Source: Planctomycetaceae bacterium (GTDB taxonomy: Bacteria; Planctomycetota; Planctomycetia; Pirellulales; UBA1268). From it: a stretch of DNA of 11,424 nt. The stretch lies in contig JABHNP010000099.1 of NCBI GenBank assembly GCA_018694455.1, forward strand, positions 1 through 11,424, read 5' to 3'. Below, piece by piece: positions 1 through 8,316 of the stretch. How positions within the stretch are numbered: the stretch's first letter is position 1; every line of letters starts with the position of its first letter. The notes under the pieces are model-generated. The model was not told the origin of the DNA, did no database searches, and was given only the letters and a program-made list of their open reading frames with translations. The position numbers and the translations under genes were made by a program.

Positions 1-352
1 CAAACTCGTTGCGATCTTTTGTGTTCGGTTGGTCTGCTTCACGTGGTGGCATTTCACCCGACACGACTCGGTCAATAATTCTCACCCACGGTTGATCACG
101 TTTTGTCTCCTGGAGATCGATTCCGTTTGACAAAACGGCACTTATATCAAAGCCGGCCTCTCCTTCAGGACCGTCATGGCAATCAACACAACTCGTCTGC
201 AGAAAATTCTGAATATGTGCGGGAACATCTTCCTGTTTCGCACTGACTTCTATTTCTGCCAGAACGGGGAGAGCCCATCCAACAACGCAGAGAATGGCCA
301 CCAGTAGAATCCACGTGGAGGGTGGCCATGGAATGCTTATCTTCGTTTTCAT
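1..352 (-). CDS. Secreted planctomycete cytochrome-c-like protein, DUF1587/DUF1592 type (N-terminal fragment)
   Basis: This gene runs off the left edge; 117 codons are visible, reading without a stop from an ATG at 352. Residues 1 to about 32 look like a signal peptide or membrane anchor: Lys at 2 and 4, a hydrophobic stretch around 14-31, and a VLA-type cleavage site. C55-V-D-C58-H59 is a covalent heme c attachment motif. It is followed by WVRIIDRVVSGEMPP (about 89-103), whose Met101 could be the distal heme ligand. A CxxCH motif followed by an 'R-V-x-S-G-E-M-P-P' block is typical of the start of large planctomycete proteins with DUF1587, DUF1592, DUF1588 and DUF1585 domains, so the full protein probably has several hundred more residues beyond the window. 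Its substrate is unknown. No clear Shine-Dalgarno sequence precedes the ATG; a run of eight G (C on the coding strand) lies at 368-375. Family assignment is from recalled motif order only. Confidence 0.8.
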   Translation of the reverse strand, partial: MKTKISIPWPPSTWILLVAILCVVGWALPVLAEIEVSAKQEDVPAHIQNFLQTSCVDCHDGPEGEAGFDISAVLSNGIDLQETKRDQPWVRIIDRVVSGEMPPREADQPNTKDRNEF

Positions 353-535
353 GCTGTGAAATCAAACGGGGGGGGTGCGAATCTTTATACAACCAGTGTA
401 TTCACTCAAAGAATATGTCCGTTGCAAAAAACATCTTACGCCTATGAATTGTAGGACATTTTCGCTACACGACCCGCGGTTCATATCAATGAAGACTCGT
501 AAATAAACCAAGAGCAAAGAAGACGTGAAAAGCGT

Positions 536-2500
536 TTACTCATCACTGCTACGGAGATTCGCTAAGACTGAATAGTCTTCGAGTGTCGTCGTATCACCAA
601 CTGTTTCACGACCAGCAGCTATATCCCGCAGAAGCCGCCGCATGATCTTTCCACTGCGTGTCTTTGGGAGTGTTGCCGTAAAGTGAACGTCATCCGGTGA
701 TGCAATCGCACCGATCTGCTGACGAACATGCTGCCGCAACTCTTTTTTCAATGCTTCATCTGGCTCACCAGACTTCAGTGTGACAAAAACTGAAATGGCC
801 TCACCTTTGACGTCATGCGGACGTCCAACTGCGGCTGCCTCTGCAACAGATGGATGACTTACCAACGCACTTTCAATCTCAATTGTCGAGAGCCTATGAC
901 CGGCAACATTAAGCACATCGTCAATCCGGCCCATAATCCAGTAGTAGCCGTCTTTATCCTGCCTTGCGTTATCACCGGCAAGATACTTGCCTGGAACTCG
1001 CTCCCAGTAGGTTTCAACAAAACGTTCTTCATCACCCCAGATACCACGAAGCATGCCTGGCCAAGGCTTTGTCATAACAAGCCAACCACCTTCACCCGGT
1101 TCAACTGGCTCACCAGAGGCATCAACAATCTCTGGACAAACTCCTGGCAACGGCAGTGTGCAACTTCCAGGCTTTGTGGGCGTACACCCCGGAAGCGGGC
1201 TCATCATGATTCCCCCCGTCTCTGTTTGCCACCACGTGTCAACTATCGGACAACGCTCCCCGCCGATTGTCTCGTGATACCACATCCATGCTTCAGGATT
1301 AATGCCCTCTCCGACCGTGCCAAGTAAACGAAGGCTCGAAAGATCTTTGCCGTCAATATGCTCAGGGCCCCATTTCATAAATGCCCGAATAGCCGTCGGT
1401 GCAGTATAAAAAATAGTTGGTTTTTCCTGTTCTATGATCTCCCAAAAACGCCCTTGATGAGGTGCATCTGGTGCACCTTCATAAATAAGAATTCCAACGC
1501 CAGCTGCTAGTGGGCCATACGTGACATAACTGTGACCCGTGATCCAGCCACAGTCAGCCGTACACCAGAATAGATCATCATCATGAAGATCGAAAACCCA
1601 TTCTGCTGTTGTTTTAGCCCAGAGCAGATAACCAGCTGTGGTGTGCTTGATTCCTTTAGGTTTGCCGGTTGAACCACTCGTATAGAGAATGAAAAGTGGT
1701 GACTCTGAATCCATGGGTACCGGTGCAAAGTCTCCTGACTCAGCATTGACCATATCATGCCACCATACGTCACGCCCATTGACCATCGTCACTTCTTGGC
1801 CGGTTCGTTTAAGAACAACAACGTGTTTCACGGTAGGTGATTTCGCAACAGCTTCGTCGACATTGGACTTGAGTGGCAAAGCACTTCCTCTTCGCCATCC
1901 ACCATCAGCCGTGATTACGGCTACAGCCTGTGCGTCATTATTACGATCTGCGATTGCTTCGCTTGAAAAACCACCGAAAATAACTGAGTGGACAGCACCA
2001 ATTCTTGCACATGCCAACATTGCAATAACGAGTTCCGGCGTCATTGGCATGTAAATAGAAACAACATCACCTTGCTTCACACCCAATCTTGATAAGCCTG
2101 CAGCTGCTTTACTGACTTCTTCTTGGAGTTCTCGGAATGTGATTGTTCGTCGTTCACCAGTAGGCTCACCGACCCACACAATCGCAGTCTTATCACCGAG
2201 TCCAGCTTCAACATGCTGGTCTACACATGCAGCTGAAGCATTTGTCTGCCCTCCCGAAAACCATTCTACATGCGGAGTATTCCACCGAAGAACCTCCTCG
2301 TATGGCTTCATCCATGGCAATGATTGTGCACGCTCCGCCCAAAAACTGGTGGGGTTATTGGCAGCCTCGTCATACAAAGCTTGATACGCTTTCATTGATC
2401 CGATTCGTGATCGGTCTGAAAATTCTTGCGGTGGTGGAAACAAGCGGTTCTCCTGCATCACGCTTGCAACTCGCCCTGCTGCCTTATCATTCGCTGCCAT
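536..2500 (-). CDS. acsA: Acetyl-CoA synthetase (AMP-forming)
   Basis: The enzyme activates acetate with ATP to acetyl-AMP and transfers the acetyl group to CoA in the cytoplasm. The 654-residue length is normal for the family. Visible signatures are the phosphate-binding loop YTSGSTGKPKG (273-283), the acetate-pocket region DTWWQTETGG (421-430), the hinge region YLAGDNARQDKDGYYW (506-521), GRIDDVLNVAGHRLST (524-539), and the C-terminal PKTRSGK (612-618). Lys618 aligns with the catalytic lysine that is reversibly acetylated in Salmonella Acs (Lys609), so control by a Pat/CobB-type system is possible, although neither gene is present here. I chose the ATG at 2500 because AGGAG (2507-2511) lies six bases before it; an in-frame TTG at 2518 would add six residues but leaves no such site. 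The gene begins 44 bases after the stop of the phosphofructokinase gene in the same direction, so the two are probably co-transcribed. Confidence 0.97.
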   Translation of the reverse strand: MAANDKAAGRVASVMQENRLFPPPQEFSDRSRIGSMKAYQALYDEAANNPTSFWAERAQSLPWMKPYEEVLRWNTPHVEWFSGGQTNASAACVDQHVEAGLGDKTAIVWVGEPTGERRTITFRELQEEVSKAAAGLSRLGVKQGDVVSIYMPMTPELVIAMLACARIGAVHSVIFGGFSSEAIADRNNDAQAVAVITADGGWRRGSALPLKSNVDEAVAKSPTVKHVVVLKRTGQEVTMVNGRDVWWHDMVNAESGDFAPVPMDSESPLFILYTSGSTGKPKGIKHTTAGYLLWAKTTAEWVFDLHDDDLFWCTADCGWITGHSYVTYGPLAAGVGILIYEGAPDAPHQGRFWEIIEQEKPTIFYTAPTAIRAFMKWGPEHIDGKDLSSLRLLGTVGEGINPEAWMWYHETIGGERCPIVDTWWQTETGGIMMSPLPGCTPTKPGSCTLPLPGVCPEIVDASGEPVEPGEGGWLVMTKPWPGMLRGIWGDEERFVETYWERVPGKYLAGDNARQDKDGYYWIMGRIDDVLNVAGHRLSTIEIESALVSHPSVAEAAAVGRPHDVKGEAISVFVTLKSGEPDEALKKELRQHVRQQIGAIASPDDVHFTATLPKTRSGKIMRRLLRDIAAGRETVGDTTTLEDYSVLANLRSSDE

Positions 2501-2544
2501 GATCTGCTCCTGACACAATTGAATAATGGATTTCTTGCTGCTAT

Positions 2545-3642
2545 TCAGCCAATATCCCCAAAACTTATTCCCAGTCCACGACCAGTTTGTACGGCCGAAC
2601 CATTAGGATCAACTTGCGAGAGTAGTTTAATCGCAGAAGCGATCGGGACGCTCTCAATTTCTGGTGGCCGATAGCATACCATTTCCCCGAACCGCCCTTT
2701 CTGTATGAGCTGTACTGCCAGTACCCCAAATTCTGTCGCAAGTACCCGATCAAAAGTGGTTGGGCTTCCACCTCGCTGCAAATGCCCCAAAACAACAGTA
2801 CGAGTCTGCCTGTCTAATCGTTTTGCGATTTCTCCCGCAACAATCTGGCCAATTCCACCGAGCTTCACTTGTTCGTTGACTGCTGTTGGTGCCATACAAA
2901 CCAGATCACCCGTCGGCAATGTTGCACCCTCCGCAACCACGATTAATGTATGCCGTCGACCTACTGATTCACGATTCATTATTTTTTGACAAATAGTGTC
3001 AAAGTTCCAGGTAATTTCAGGGAGAAGAATGACGTCAGCTCCCCCAGCAAGACCAGAGTGGAGTGCGATCCAGCCGGCATGACGCCCCATTACCTCAAGT
3101 ACCATAATTCGTTCATGACTCGCTGCGGTTGTTCGCAGTCTGTCTAAAGCGTCAGTTGCAGCCGAAACAGCCGAATCAAAACCGAAGGTAAATGCTGTCG
3201 CTCCAAGATCGTTATCAATTGTTTTCGGAACTCCAACCACAGGTATGCCGAATTGATGAAACTGCTCTGCGATTGCGAGTGATCCGTCCCCGCCAATGCA
3301 AATCAATCCACTTACACCTAACTGATCCACCGTCCGAGCAACACTGGCGAGCAAACCCTGATCAATAGAAAGGCGATTGTCTTCACCAACGGTTGCTGAA
3401 AACTGTCCTCTATTTGTTGAACCAAGAATCGTTCCACCTGTCGTCAAAATACCGTTCGTATTTGCCGAGGTGAGCGGCATATATTCCACCGGATCGACAA
3501 GGCCCTCATACCCTCGCAAAAAACCAATGCATGAGTACCCGAGCCGTTCAGACGCAAGAACAGCTGCTCTTATAACTGCATTGAGTCCTGGACAATCACC
3601 ACCGCTGGTGAGAATACCAACGCATGGTTTCTGGGTTTTCAT
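2545..3642 (-). CDS. pfkA: 6-phosphofructokinase (PfkA superfamily, probably ATP-dependent)
   Basis: This cytoplasmic glycolytic enzyme phosphorylates fructose 6-phosphate to the 1,6-bisphosphate. At 365 residues it is a little longer than the roughly 320 of E. coli PfkA. Motifs in order are GILTSGGDCPGLNAVIRAAV (9-28), GGTILGSTNRG (69-79), the phosphoryl-donor loop GGDGS (117-121), PKTIDND (139-145) with the presumed catalytic base Asp143, MGRHAGW (185-191) for fructose 6-phosphate contact, and GHLQRGGSPTTFDR (286-299). The donor loop has Gly120, as in ATP-using enzymes, while Lys140 sits where E. coli has Gly and PPi-using enzymes have Lys. This mixed pattern is known from a long-type clade that includes ATP-dependent members, so the donor is probably but not certainly ATP. 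The ATG at 3642 has GGAGG five bases upstream. acsA follows 44 bases downstream. Confidence 0.93.
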   Translation of the reverse strand: MKTQKPCVGILTSGGDCPGLNAVIRAAVLASERLGYSCIGFLRGYEGLVDPVEYMPLTSANTNGILTTGGTILGSTNRGQFSATVGEDNRLSIDQGLLASVARTVDQLGVSGLICIGGDGSLAIAEQFHQFGIPVVGVPKTIDNDLGATAFTFGFDSAVSAATDALDRLRTTAASHERIMVLEVMGRHAGWIALHSGLAGGADVILLPEITWNFDTICQKIMNRESVGRRHTLIVVAEGATLPTGDLVCMAPTAVNEQVKLGGIGQIVAGEIAKRLDRQTRTVVLGHLQRGGSPTTFDRVLATEFGVLAVQLIQKGRFGEMVCYRPPEIESVPIASAIKLLSQVDPNGSAVQTGRGLGISFGDIG

Positions 3643-3952
3643 TCTTGCCTCCGTCGTTTACGAATCCGCATCCAGTCCCACAACACGATAGAGTTTCTGA
3701 GCCATTCTTGCTCAACTGAAGAAGCCTTCCGGTATTACATCCTAATTTTGCCTACAAATCTTCCCGCAAAAAATTCACGAAAGGACTCCTGGTACTGCAA
3801 GGCAAAAAGAAAACGCGCCCTTGTAGTAGAGATTACAGGGCAGTGGAACGGACAAGACGTAAAATTAAAATGGTAGGAACGCAACCATCAATTCAAGCCT
3901 TGCTTTTTTGTCGCCGTACCAACAAGTAAACAAATCGCGTTGCGAAGATTGC
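3643..3952. other. Intergenic region between the ATPase gene and pfkA
   Basis: This 310-base stretch holds no convincing open reading frame on either strand. It must contain the end of the ATPase transcript and the start of the pfkA transcript, both on the minus strand. A small perfect inverted repeat (TGAGC, 7-base loop, GCTCA) lies at 3698-3714, 56 bases upstream of the pfkA start, and could be an operator or chance. A weak minus-strand promoter-like pair TTGAGC...TCTATC with 17 bases between lies across the same spot, but the -10 is poor. I see no clean hairpin plus T run that would terminate the ATPase transcript. Confidence 0.5.
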
Positions 3953-5731
3953 TCAGTTTGAAGATTTCATCTGACCACCTCGCCGGAGTCGGGCAAAGAG
4001 CCGGGAATAGTCACTTAACCGAACTGCGGCAACAGTTGGGTTATTACTTTGAGCATCGGCATAGTGATCCTCCTCAATAATAACCATATCTGAATCGTCT
4101 GGCTCACTTTCATCTCCCCCCGCTGTCGCTACTTTATTTTCTAATGAAGTAGCTGCCTGGGATGCATGAAGATCCTCAACGCAGTCGCTGCCCTGTTCAG
4201 GTTCTGCGGGCACACTGTGAGCTATTTCTGAAAGCTGCCGAGCCATGAATCGACCCTCGCGGCTGGCAACGTGAAGATGGCGATGAAAATCATCTGGACC
4301 TTCCATGACAAAACGTTCGACAACATCTTCCTCTTCTGCAAAACACTCTGCAAATGGGTCCGGGCGTCTCGCCTCGTCTTCTGAGTCGAACGGCGGATCG
4401 AACACGAGCTCGATATCTGAGCCAACACACAATTTATCATCTGAGGCAACACATAGTTTATCATTTTGAACGCTCGGTGATTCTGCTGACACCTCACTTG
4501 CACTCGGAAAATTATTGAGCCCCCGCTGTGCCTCTTTGATCAAAGCCTCAACAGCAAACTCAGTCGCTCGCCGGGAATCTTCAAACCCAATTGATGATGG
4601 CAACTCTTCCCTACCACGTTGTTTTTTATTCATCACTGGGGTTTCTCCGTGTTCATCAGCGGAGCATTCCGAAAAAGCTAGGGTGGGGCTTTCGCCTTCT
4701 GCTTCCTGATCTATCCGCTCGTCATGCTGGAATTCATCTTCCTCAAGTGCACCGAACTCAATCACAGCTGGCTCCGCCTCGTCTCCGAAGTAGGTCTCTT
4801 CGACTGCATCGAACTCAGGCCCGGGAGCTTCTAACTGATCTGTTGTACTTGGCATTGTTGCGTTTGACTGCTCCGGCATATCGACACCTGAGATTTCACT
4901 TCGCAATGATGCGGGCGCTGGAAGATTTTGAATTTCTTCCCACGCAGCTGCCAGGTCGTGCTTACCAACTTCACCTGCGTCCCTCTGTTCAGCCAACCGA
5001 ATGGCCTGATCACAAAGTTGATTGATGAGTCGAGGAACACCCTCCGTTAATGAATACACAACCCCGTCACATTCTGGCTCAAACTTTGAATCCCAATTGA
5101 GACCTGCGCAATACATCTGGGTACGAACGTATCGACATGTTTCTTCATAATCGAGTGGTTCTAAGTAGCCACGTACTGCTATTCGCTGAGCAATTCCCTC
5201 TAGATCAGACTCACCTAGCATTTCCTCAAGACGAATAGTGCCCGCGAGTACAAGATGAACTGCGGGATATGCAGTGACAACTCCATTCAATAGTCGTAAT
5301 TCTTCCAACAGCCTGCGTGGAAGCGTGTGGGATTCGTCTACAAGAACAACCAGGCCAGAACCTGTGGCCGCTAGCCCACGAATACGGTCAACAAGTCCAA
5401 TCCGTAATTCTTCCTCATCAAGGCCACGATAGGCTTCTCCGAGATCTGATAAAATTGATTGCCAGAGTCCTCGGCGAGTGCAGATGCGAGCTCCTGAAAG
5501 CAGGGCAACGGCGTAATCTCCCTCAATTCGTTCCCGAAGACAGGATAACAATAGTGATTTCCCAGTACCCGTTGGCCCGACGAGTAAACCAATTCCTTCG
5601 GCTCTGCGAATAACCCGCATTAATCCGTCAAGAGCCTTGGTCGCATCGGGAGAAGGGTGAAAGGAACCAACCCGAGGCACTGTCATAAAGGGACGAGTCG
5701 CCAGGGGATAAAAGCTTTTCTGTGATGACAT
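3953..5731 (-). CDS. GspA/ExeA-type AAA+ ATPase with long acidic C-terminal region
   Basis: The N-terminal 270 residues form an AAA+ module of the kind found in ExeA/GspA and MshM, which in type II secretion and pilus systems use ATP to help assemble envelope complexes. Visible are the Walker A GPTGTGKS (52-59), Walker B LVVLVDESH (127-135), a sensor-1-like LVLAGT (160-165) and EGVPRLINQLCDQAI (230-244), a conserved region after the ATPase core in this family. From about residue 280 to 560 the protein is rich in Glu, Asp and Ser, looks disordered, and shows no transmembrane helix or peptidoglycan-binding domain, unlike ExeA. It ends in a short basic block, DYSRLFARLRRGG (574-586). The ATG at 5731 is chosen because the FYPL-type family start follows directly; a TTG at 5797 would add 22 unlike residues. 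No good Shine-Dalgarno is visible. No other secretion gene is nearby, so its partner is unknown. Confidence 0.8.
   Translation of the reverse strand: MSSQKSFYPLATRPFMTVPRVGSFHPSPDATKALDGLMRVIRRAEGIGLLVGPTGTGKSLLLSCLRERIEGDYAVALLSGARICTRRGLWQSILSDLGEAYRGLDEEELRIGLVDRIRGLAATGSGLVVLVDESHTLPRRLLEELRLLNGVVTAYPAVHLVLAGTIRLEEMLGESDLEGIAQRIAVRGYLEPLDYEETCRYVRTQMYCAGLNWDSKFEPECDGVVYSLTEGVPRLINQLCDQAIRLAEQRDAGEVGKHDLAAAWEEIQNLPAPASLRSEISGVDMPEQSNATMPSTTDQLEAPGPEFDAVEETYFGDEAEPAVIEFGALEEDEFQHDERIDQEAEGESPTLAFSECSADEHGETPVMNKKQRGREELPSSIGFEDSRRATEFAVEALIKEAQRGLNNFPSASEVSAESPSVQNDKLCVASDDKLCVGSDIELVFDPPFDSEDEARRPDPFAECFAEEEDVVERFVMEGPDDFHRHLHVASREGRFMARQLSEIAHSVPAEPEQGSDCVEDLHASQAATSLENKVATAGGDESEPDDSDMVIIEEDHYADAQSNNPTVAAVRLSDYSRLFARLRRGGQMKSSN
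4417..4464 (-). repeat. 24-base tandem duplication inside the ATPase gene
   Basis: Two adjacent 24-base units (4417-4440 and 4441-4464) match at 21 of 24 positions. They encode two neighbouring eight-residue copies of DDKLCV(A/G)S-like sequence, at about residues 423-438 of the acidic region. The reading frame is kept. This looks like a fairly recent in-frame slippage duplication in a poorly constrained linker. Confidence 0.85.
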
Positions 5732-5971
5732 ATATATAGTTGTTAGGATGTGGTCGACACGTTCGAATAAGTCAAAGATATGCCGACAGCATGACAAGAC
5801 TTGCTGGACTGAAGTATTGTCGACCGAATCGAGTGTCTTCCTGTACCGATGGATTAACGCATAGACTTTTCCGATTGGGTGAATCGACTCGACTGAGGAG
5901 ACCCACGCGGAATCTGCGGATCATTGCAGTTCGTCTGCACTGCAATGCTTCTGGTGAATACGAGGAATTTG

Positions 5972-6688
5972 ATGTTTCAGGTCAAAATATGTGGTGTTAC
6001 CTCGGTTGAAGATGCTGTGATGATTGCGTCTTCGGGCGCTGATGCTATCGGTCTGAATTTTATTCTTGGGTCTCCACGCTGCCTTGATCTCGAGCGAGCT
6101 ACTGAAATCTCCCAGAACATACCTCCTCATATTGTGCGGATTGGAGTTTTCGTAGGACGGCCTTCCAGCGAGATGCTCATGGTCGCAAAAAAAATTGGCC
6201 TGAATGCAATTCAGCTTCATGGGCTTTTTGATGGACCCCCTGACAAAAGTGATCCTCCGTGGCGTTGTGATGAACTGAAACCGTTCCCAGTTATCCGAGC
6301 AGTACGGCTTGACGAACCCTCGGTTGATGCCGATCGATTGGCGACCGCTCGTCAGTGGATTGATGCAGCAGCTGCTTGTGGATGTCTTCCAGCAATGGCA
6401 TTACTCGATGCCAGTGTTTCATGCGGCGTGAATGCTGGTCAGTTTGGTGGGACTGGAAATATCATCGATTGGAACTCCGTGGCGAAAGTACCTATCCTTC
6501 CGATTCCAACAACACTTGCTGGTGGACTCACACCGGATAATGTCACTGCTGCGATACAAACAACGCAGGCCAGTGCAGTTGACACAGCGAGTGGTGTTGA
6601 ATCATCTCCCGGCCACAAAGATTCCGATTTAGTCCGACGATTCGTTAATGCGGCAAAACAAGGGTTCTCTGGGAAACCCAATGCCTAA
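5972..6688 (+). CDS. trpF: Phosphoribosylanthranilate isomerase
   Basis: This enzyme carries out the third step of tryptophan synthesis from chorismate, the Amadori rearrangement of N-(5-phosphoribosyl)anthranilate to CdRP, in a single TIM barrel. The 238-residue product starts MFQVKICGVT with the catalytic Cys7 in the KICG motif. GADAIGLNF (22-30) and RIGVF (56-60) are strand motifs. Asp146 in LLDAS is the likely general acid. LAGGLTPDNV (182-191) and DTASGVESSPGHKD (204-217) form the phosphate-binding end of the barrel. The ATG at 5972 is chosen because GAGG (5962-5965) lies six bases upstream and the family begins exactly here; a TTG at 5924 and an ATG at 5945 would add residues unlike the family. 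No other trp gene is in the window. The gene diverges from the ATPase gene across a 240-base gap in which I could not find a strong promoter. Confidence 0.95.
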   Translation: MFQVKICGVTSVEDAVMIASSGADAIGLNFILGSPRCLDLERATEISQNIPPHIVRIGVFVGRPSSEMLMVAKKIGLNAIQLHGLFDGPPDKSDPPWRCDELKPFPVIRAVRLDEPSVDADRLATARQWIDAAAACGCLPAMALLDASVSCGVNAGQFGGTGNIIDWNSVAKVPILPIPTTLAGGLTPDNVTAAIQTTQASAVDTASGVESSPGHKDSDLVRRFVNAAKQGFSGKPNA

Positions 6689-6803
6689 CCTCATAATCCC
6701 CTACATTCCCGGCAATCGTCGTTTTTCCTAAACCTTCTTACACGCTGTTCCTTGTTCTCTTACGCGGCATCGGGACAAAGGACTGTGCGCAGTGCGTTAA
6801 AGC

Positions 6804-6827
6804 GTTACAATTTAGCCGGTTACAATA
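6804..6827 (+). repeat. Direct repeat GTTACAAT x2 upstream of ahcY
   Basis: Two exact copies of GTTACAAT (6804-6811 and 6820-6827) lie 16 bases apart start to start, 60-85 bases before the ahcY start. Either TACAAT could serve as a -10 hexamer, but no good -35 lies at the right distance. A regulator site or a promoter element are both possible; chance cannot be excluded. Confidence 0.3.
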
Positions 6828-6877
6828 AGTATGTGACTCGGCAGTCATGCGGCTGCCATCTAGTTTTTCCATGTCTG

Positions 6878-6883
6878 AGGAGG
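6878..6883 (+). promoter_or_regulatory. Ribosome binding site that fixes the ahcY start at a GTG
   Basis: A perfect AGGAGG lies five bases before GTG at 6889. In-frame ATG codons at 6847 and 6871 lie upstream of this site, so translation most likely begins at the GTG. Confidence 0.8.
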
Positions 6884-6888
6884 TTCCT

Positions 6889-8232
6889 GTGGCCCAAGTT
6901 GATACCCGCCTGCCATACAAAGTTGCTGATATGTCTCTGGCCGAATGGGGACGAAAAGAAATTGAACTCGCTGAAAATGAGATGCCTGGACTAATGGCGC
7001 TCCGCGAAAAATACAGTGATTCAAAGCCTCTTGCCGGAGCCCGAATTGCTGGATGCCTCCACATGACAATCCAAACTGCAGTACTTATTGAAACTCTTGC
7101 TGAGTTAGGTGCGGAAGTCACTTGGAGCAGTTGTAATATTTTCAGCACACAAGACCATGCCGCAGCCGCTATAGCCGCTGCAGGAATTCCAGTATATGCG
7201 TGGAAGGGTGAATCTGATGAGGAGTTTGATTGGTGCATCGAACAAACTCTTATGTTTCCATCAGGAAAACCACTCAACATGATTCTTGATGACGGTGGGG
7301 ACCTCACAGCTATGGTCCATGAGCGATTCCCTGAACTCCTCTCAAATATCTACGGTGTCAGTGAAGAGACGACCGCTGGCATTCACCGTCTAGAGGTGTT
7401 GAATACAACTGGTGCTCTCCAGGTTCCGGCGATCAATGTGAATGATAGTGCGACCAAGAGCAAGTTCGACAATCTTTATGGTTGCCGTGAGTCTCTAGCA
7501 GACGGTGTAAAGCGGGCAACAGACGTGATGTTGGCTGGCAAGGTCGCTGTTGTTTGTGGGTACGGTGACGTCGGCAAGGGGTGTGCAGCAAGTCTAAAAA
7601 GCTACGGCTGCCGTGTCATCGTGACTGAAATCGACCCGATCAACGCACTCCAAGCAGCCATGGAAGGTTTCGAAGTTGTCACAATGGAAGATGCCTGCAA
7701 AGAAGGAAATCTTTTTGTTACGACCACAGGCAACAAAGACATCATCCTTGGTGAACACATCAAGCATATGCCAAATGATGCAATCCTCTGTAACATTGGT
7801 CACTTCGATACCGAAATAGATGTTGCATGGCTCGAACAGCAAGTTGCTGATGGCAAGGTCACGAAGGACGAGATCAAAGCTGCAGACATTGGTGCAGTTG
7901 ATCGATACACGTTCAAGGAGAATGGCCGAAGTGTCATTATCCTGGCAAAAGGCCGTCTTGTGAACCTTGGATGTGCCACTGGCCACCCAAGTTTTGTGAT
8001 GAGCACATCCTTCACCAACCAAGTACTTGCACAGATGGAACTCTGGTCTAATCGGGAGACCGACCACTACAGTGTCGACATCCACATGATCCCCAAGAAG
8101 TTGGACGAGGAGGTCGCGCGGCTTCACCTTGAGAAACTTGGAGTCAAGTTGACCAAGCTGACTAGTGAGCAAGCAGACTACATTAACGTCCCAGTTGAAG
8201 GACCATACAAGCCGAGCTATTACCGCTATTAA
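6889..8232 (+). CDS. ahcY: S-adenosylhomocysteine hydrolase
   Basis: This NAD-dependent tetramer splits S-adenosylhomocysteine into adenosine and homocysteine, which removes the inhibitor of SAM-dependent methyltransferases and feeds the methionine cycle. The product has 447 residues. Visible are the substrate-domain segment GCLHMTIQTAVLIETL (55-70), SSCNIFSTQDHAAAAIA (80-96), NDSATKSKFDNLYGCRESL (185-203) with catalytic Lys190 and Asp194, the NAD-binding GYGDVGKG (224-231), NIGHFDTEID (302-311) and the C-terminal PYKPSYYRY that reaches into the neighbouring subunit's NAD site. The length and lack of extra sequence around 150-190 suggest the short form without the roughly 40-residue insert seen in many bacterial homologues. 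GTG at 6889 is chosen because of the perfect AGGAGG upstream. I saw no match to the SAH riboswitch in the 200-base leader. A strong terminator follows 20 bases after the stop. Confidence 0.98.
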   Translation: MAQVDTRLPYKVADMSLAEWGRKEIELAENEMPGLMALREKYSDSKPLAGARIAGCLHMTIQTAVLIETLAELGAEVTWSSCNIFSTQDHAAAAIAAAGIPVYAWKGESDEEFDWCIEQTLMFPSGKPLNMILDDGGDLTAMVHERFPELLSNIYGVSEETTAGIHRLEVLNTTGALQVPAINVNDSATKSKFDNLYGCRESLADGVKRATDVMLAGKVAVVCGYGDVGKGCAASLKSYGCRVIVTEIDPINALQAAMEGFEVVTMEDACKEGNLFVTTTGNKDIILGEHIKHMPNDAILCNIGHFDTEIDVAWLEQQVADGKVTKDEIKAADIGAVDRYTFKENGRSVIILAKGRLVNLGCATGHPSFVMSTSFTNQVLAQMELWSNRETDHYSVDIHMIPKKLDEEVARLHLEKLGVKLTKLTSEQADYINVPVEGPYKPSYYRY

Positions 8233-8252
8233 TAGCCTTGGAAATTCGCTTG

Positions 8253-8293
8253 AAGAGCTGCAGAATGCTACGGCATCCTGTAGCTCTTTTTTT
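8253..8293 (+). terminator. Intrinsic terminator of ahcY
   Basis: A long hairpin begins 20 bases after the ahcY stop. The outer stem GAGCTGCAG/CTGTAGCTC (one G-U pair) encloses an inner stem ATGC/GCAT closed by a UACG tetraloop, a very stable loop of the UNCG class. Seven T follow immediately (8287-8293). Flanking A and T bases can extend the stem. Confidence 0.95.
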
Positions 8294-8316
8294 ATTAAAA
8301 GACCACTGATCCATCT

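Noticed and set aside
368..375. Phase-variable poly-G tract
   Set aside because: Eight G lie 16 bases upstream of a start codon. This is short, outside the frame, and there is no promoter spacing evidence for switching.
183..392. 69-codon minus-strand frame at the left edge
   Set aside because: The overlapping frame starting at 352 has a signal peptide, CxxCH and GEMPP, so this one is a shadow.
6847..6888. Longer ahcY starts at ATG 6847 or 6871
   Set aside because: The perfect AGGAGG lies downstream of both and fits only the GTG at 6889.
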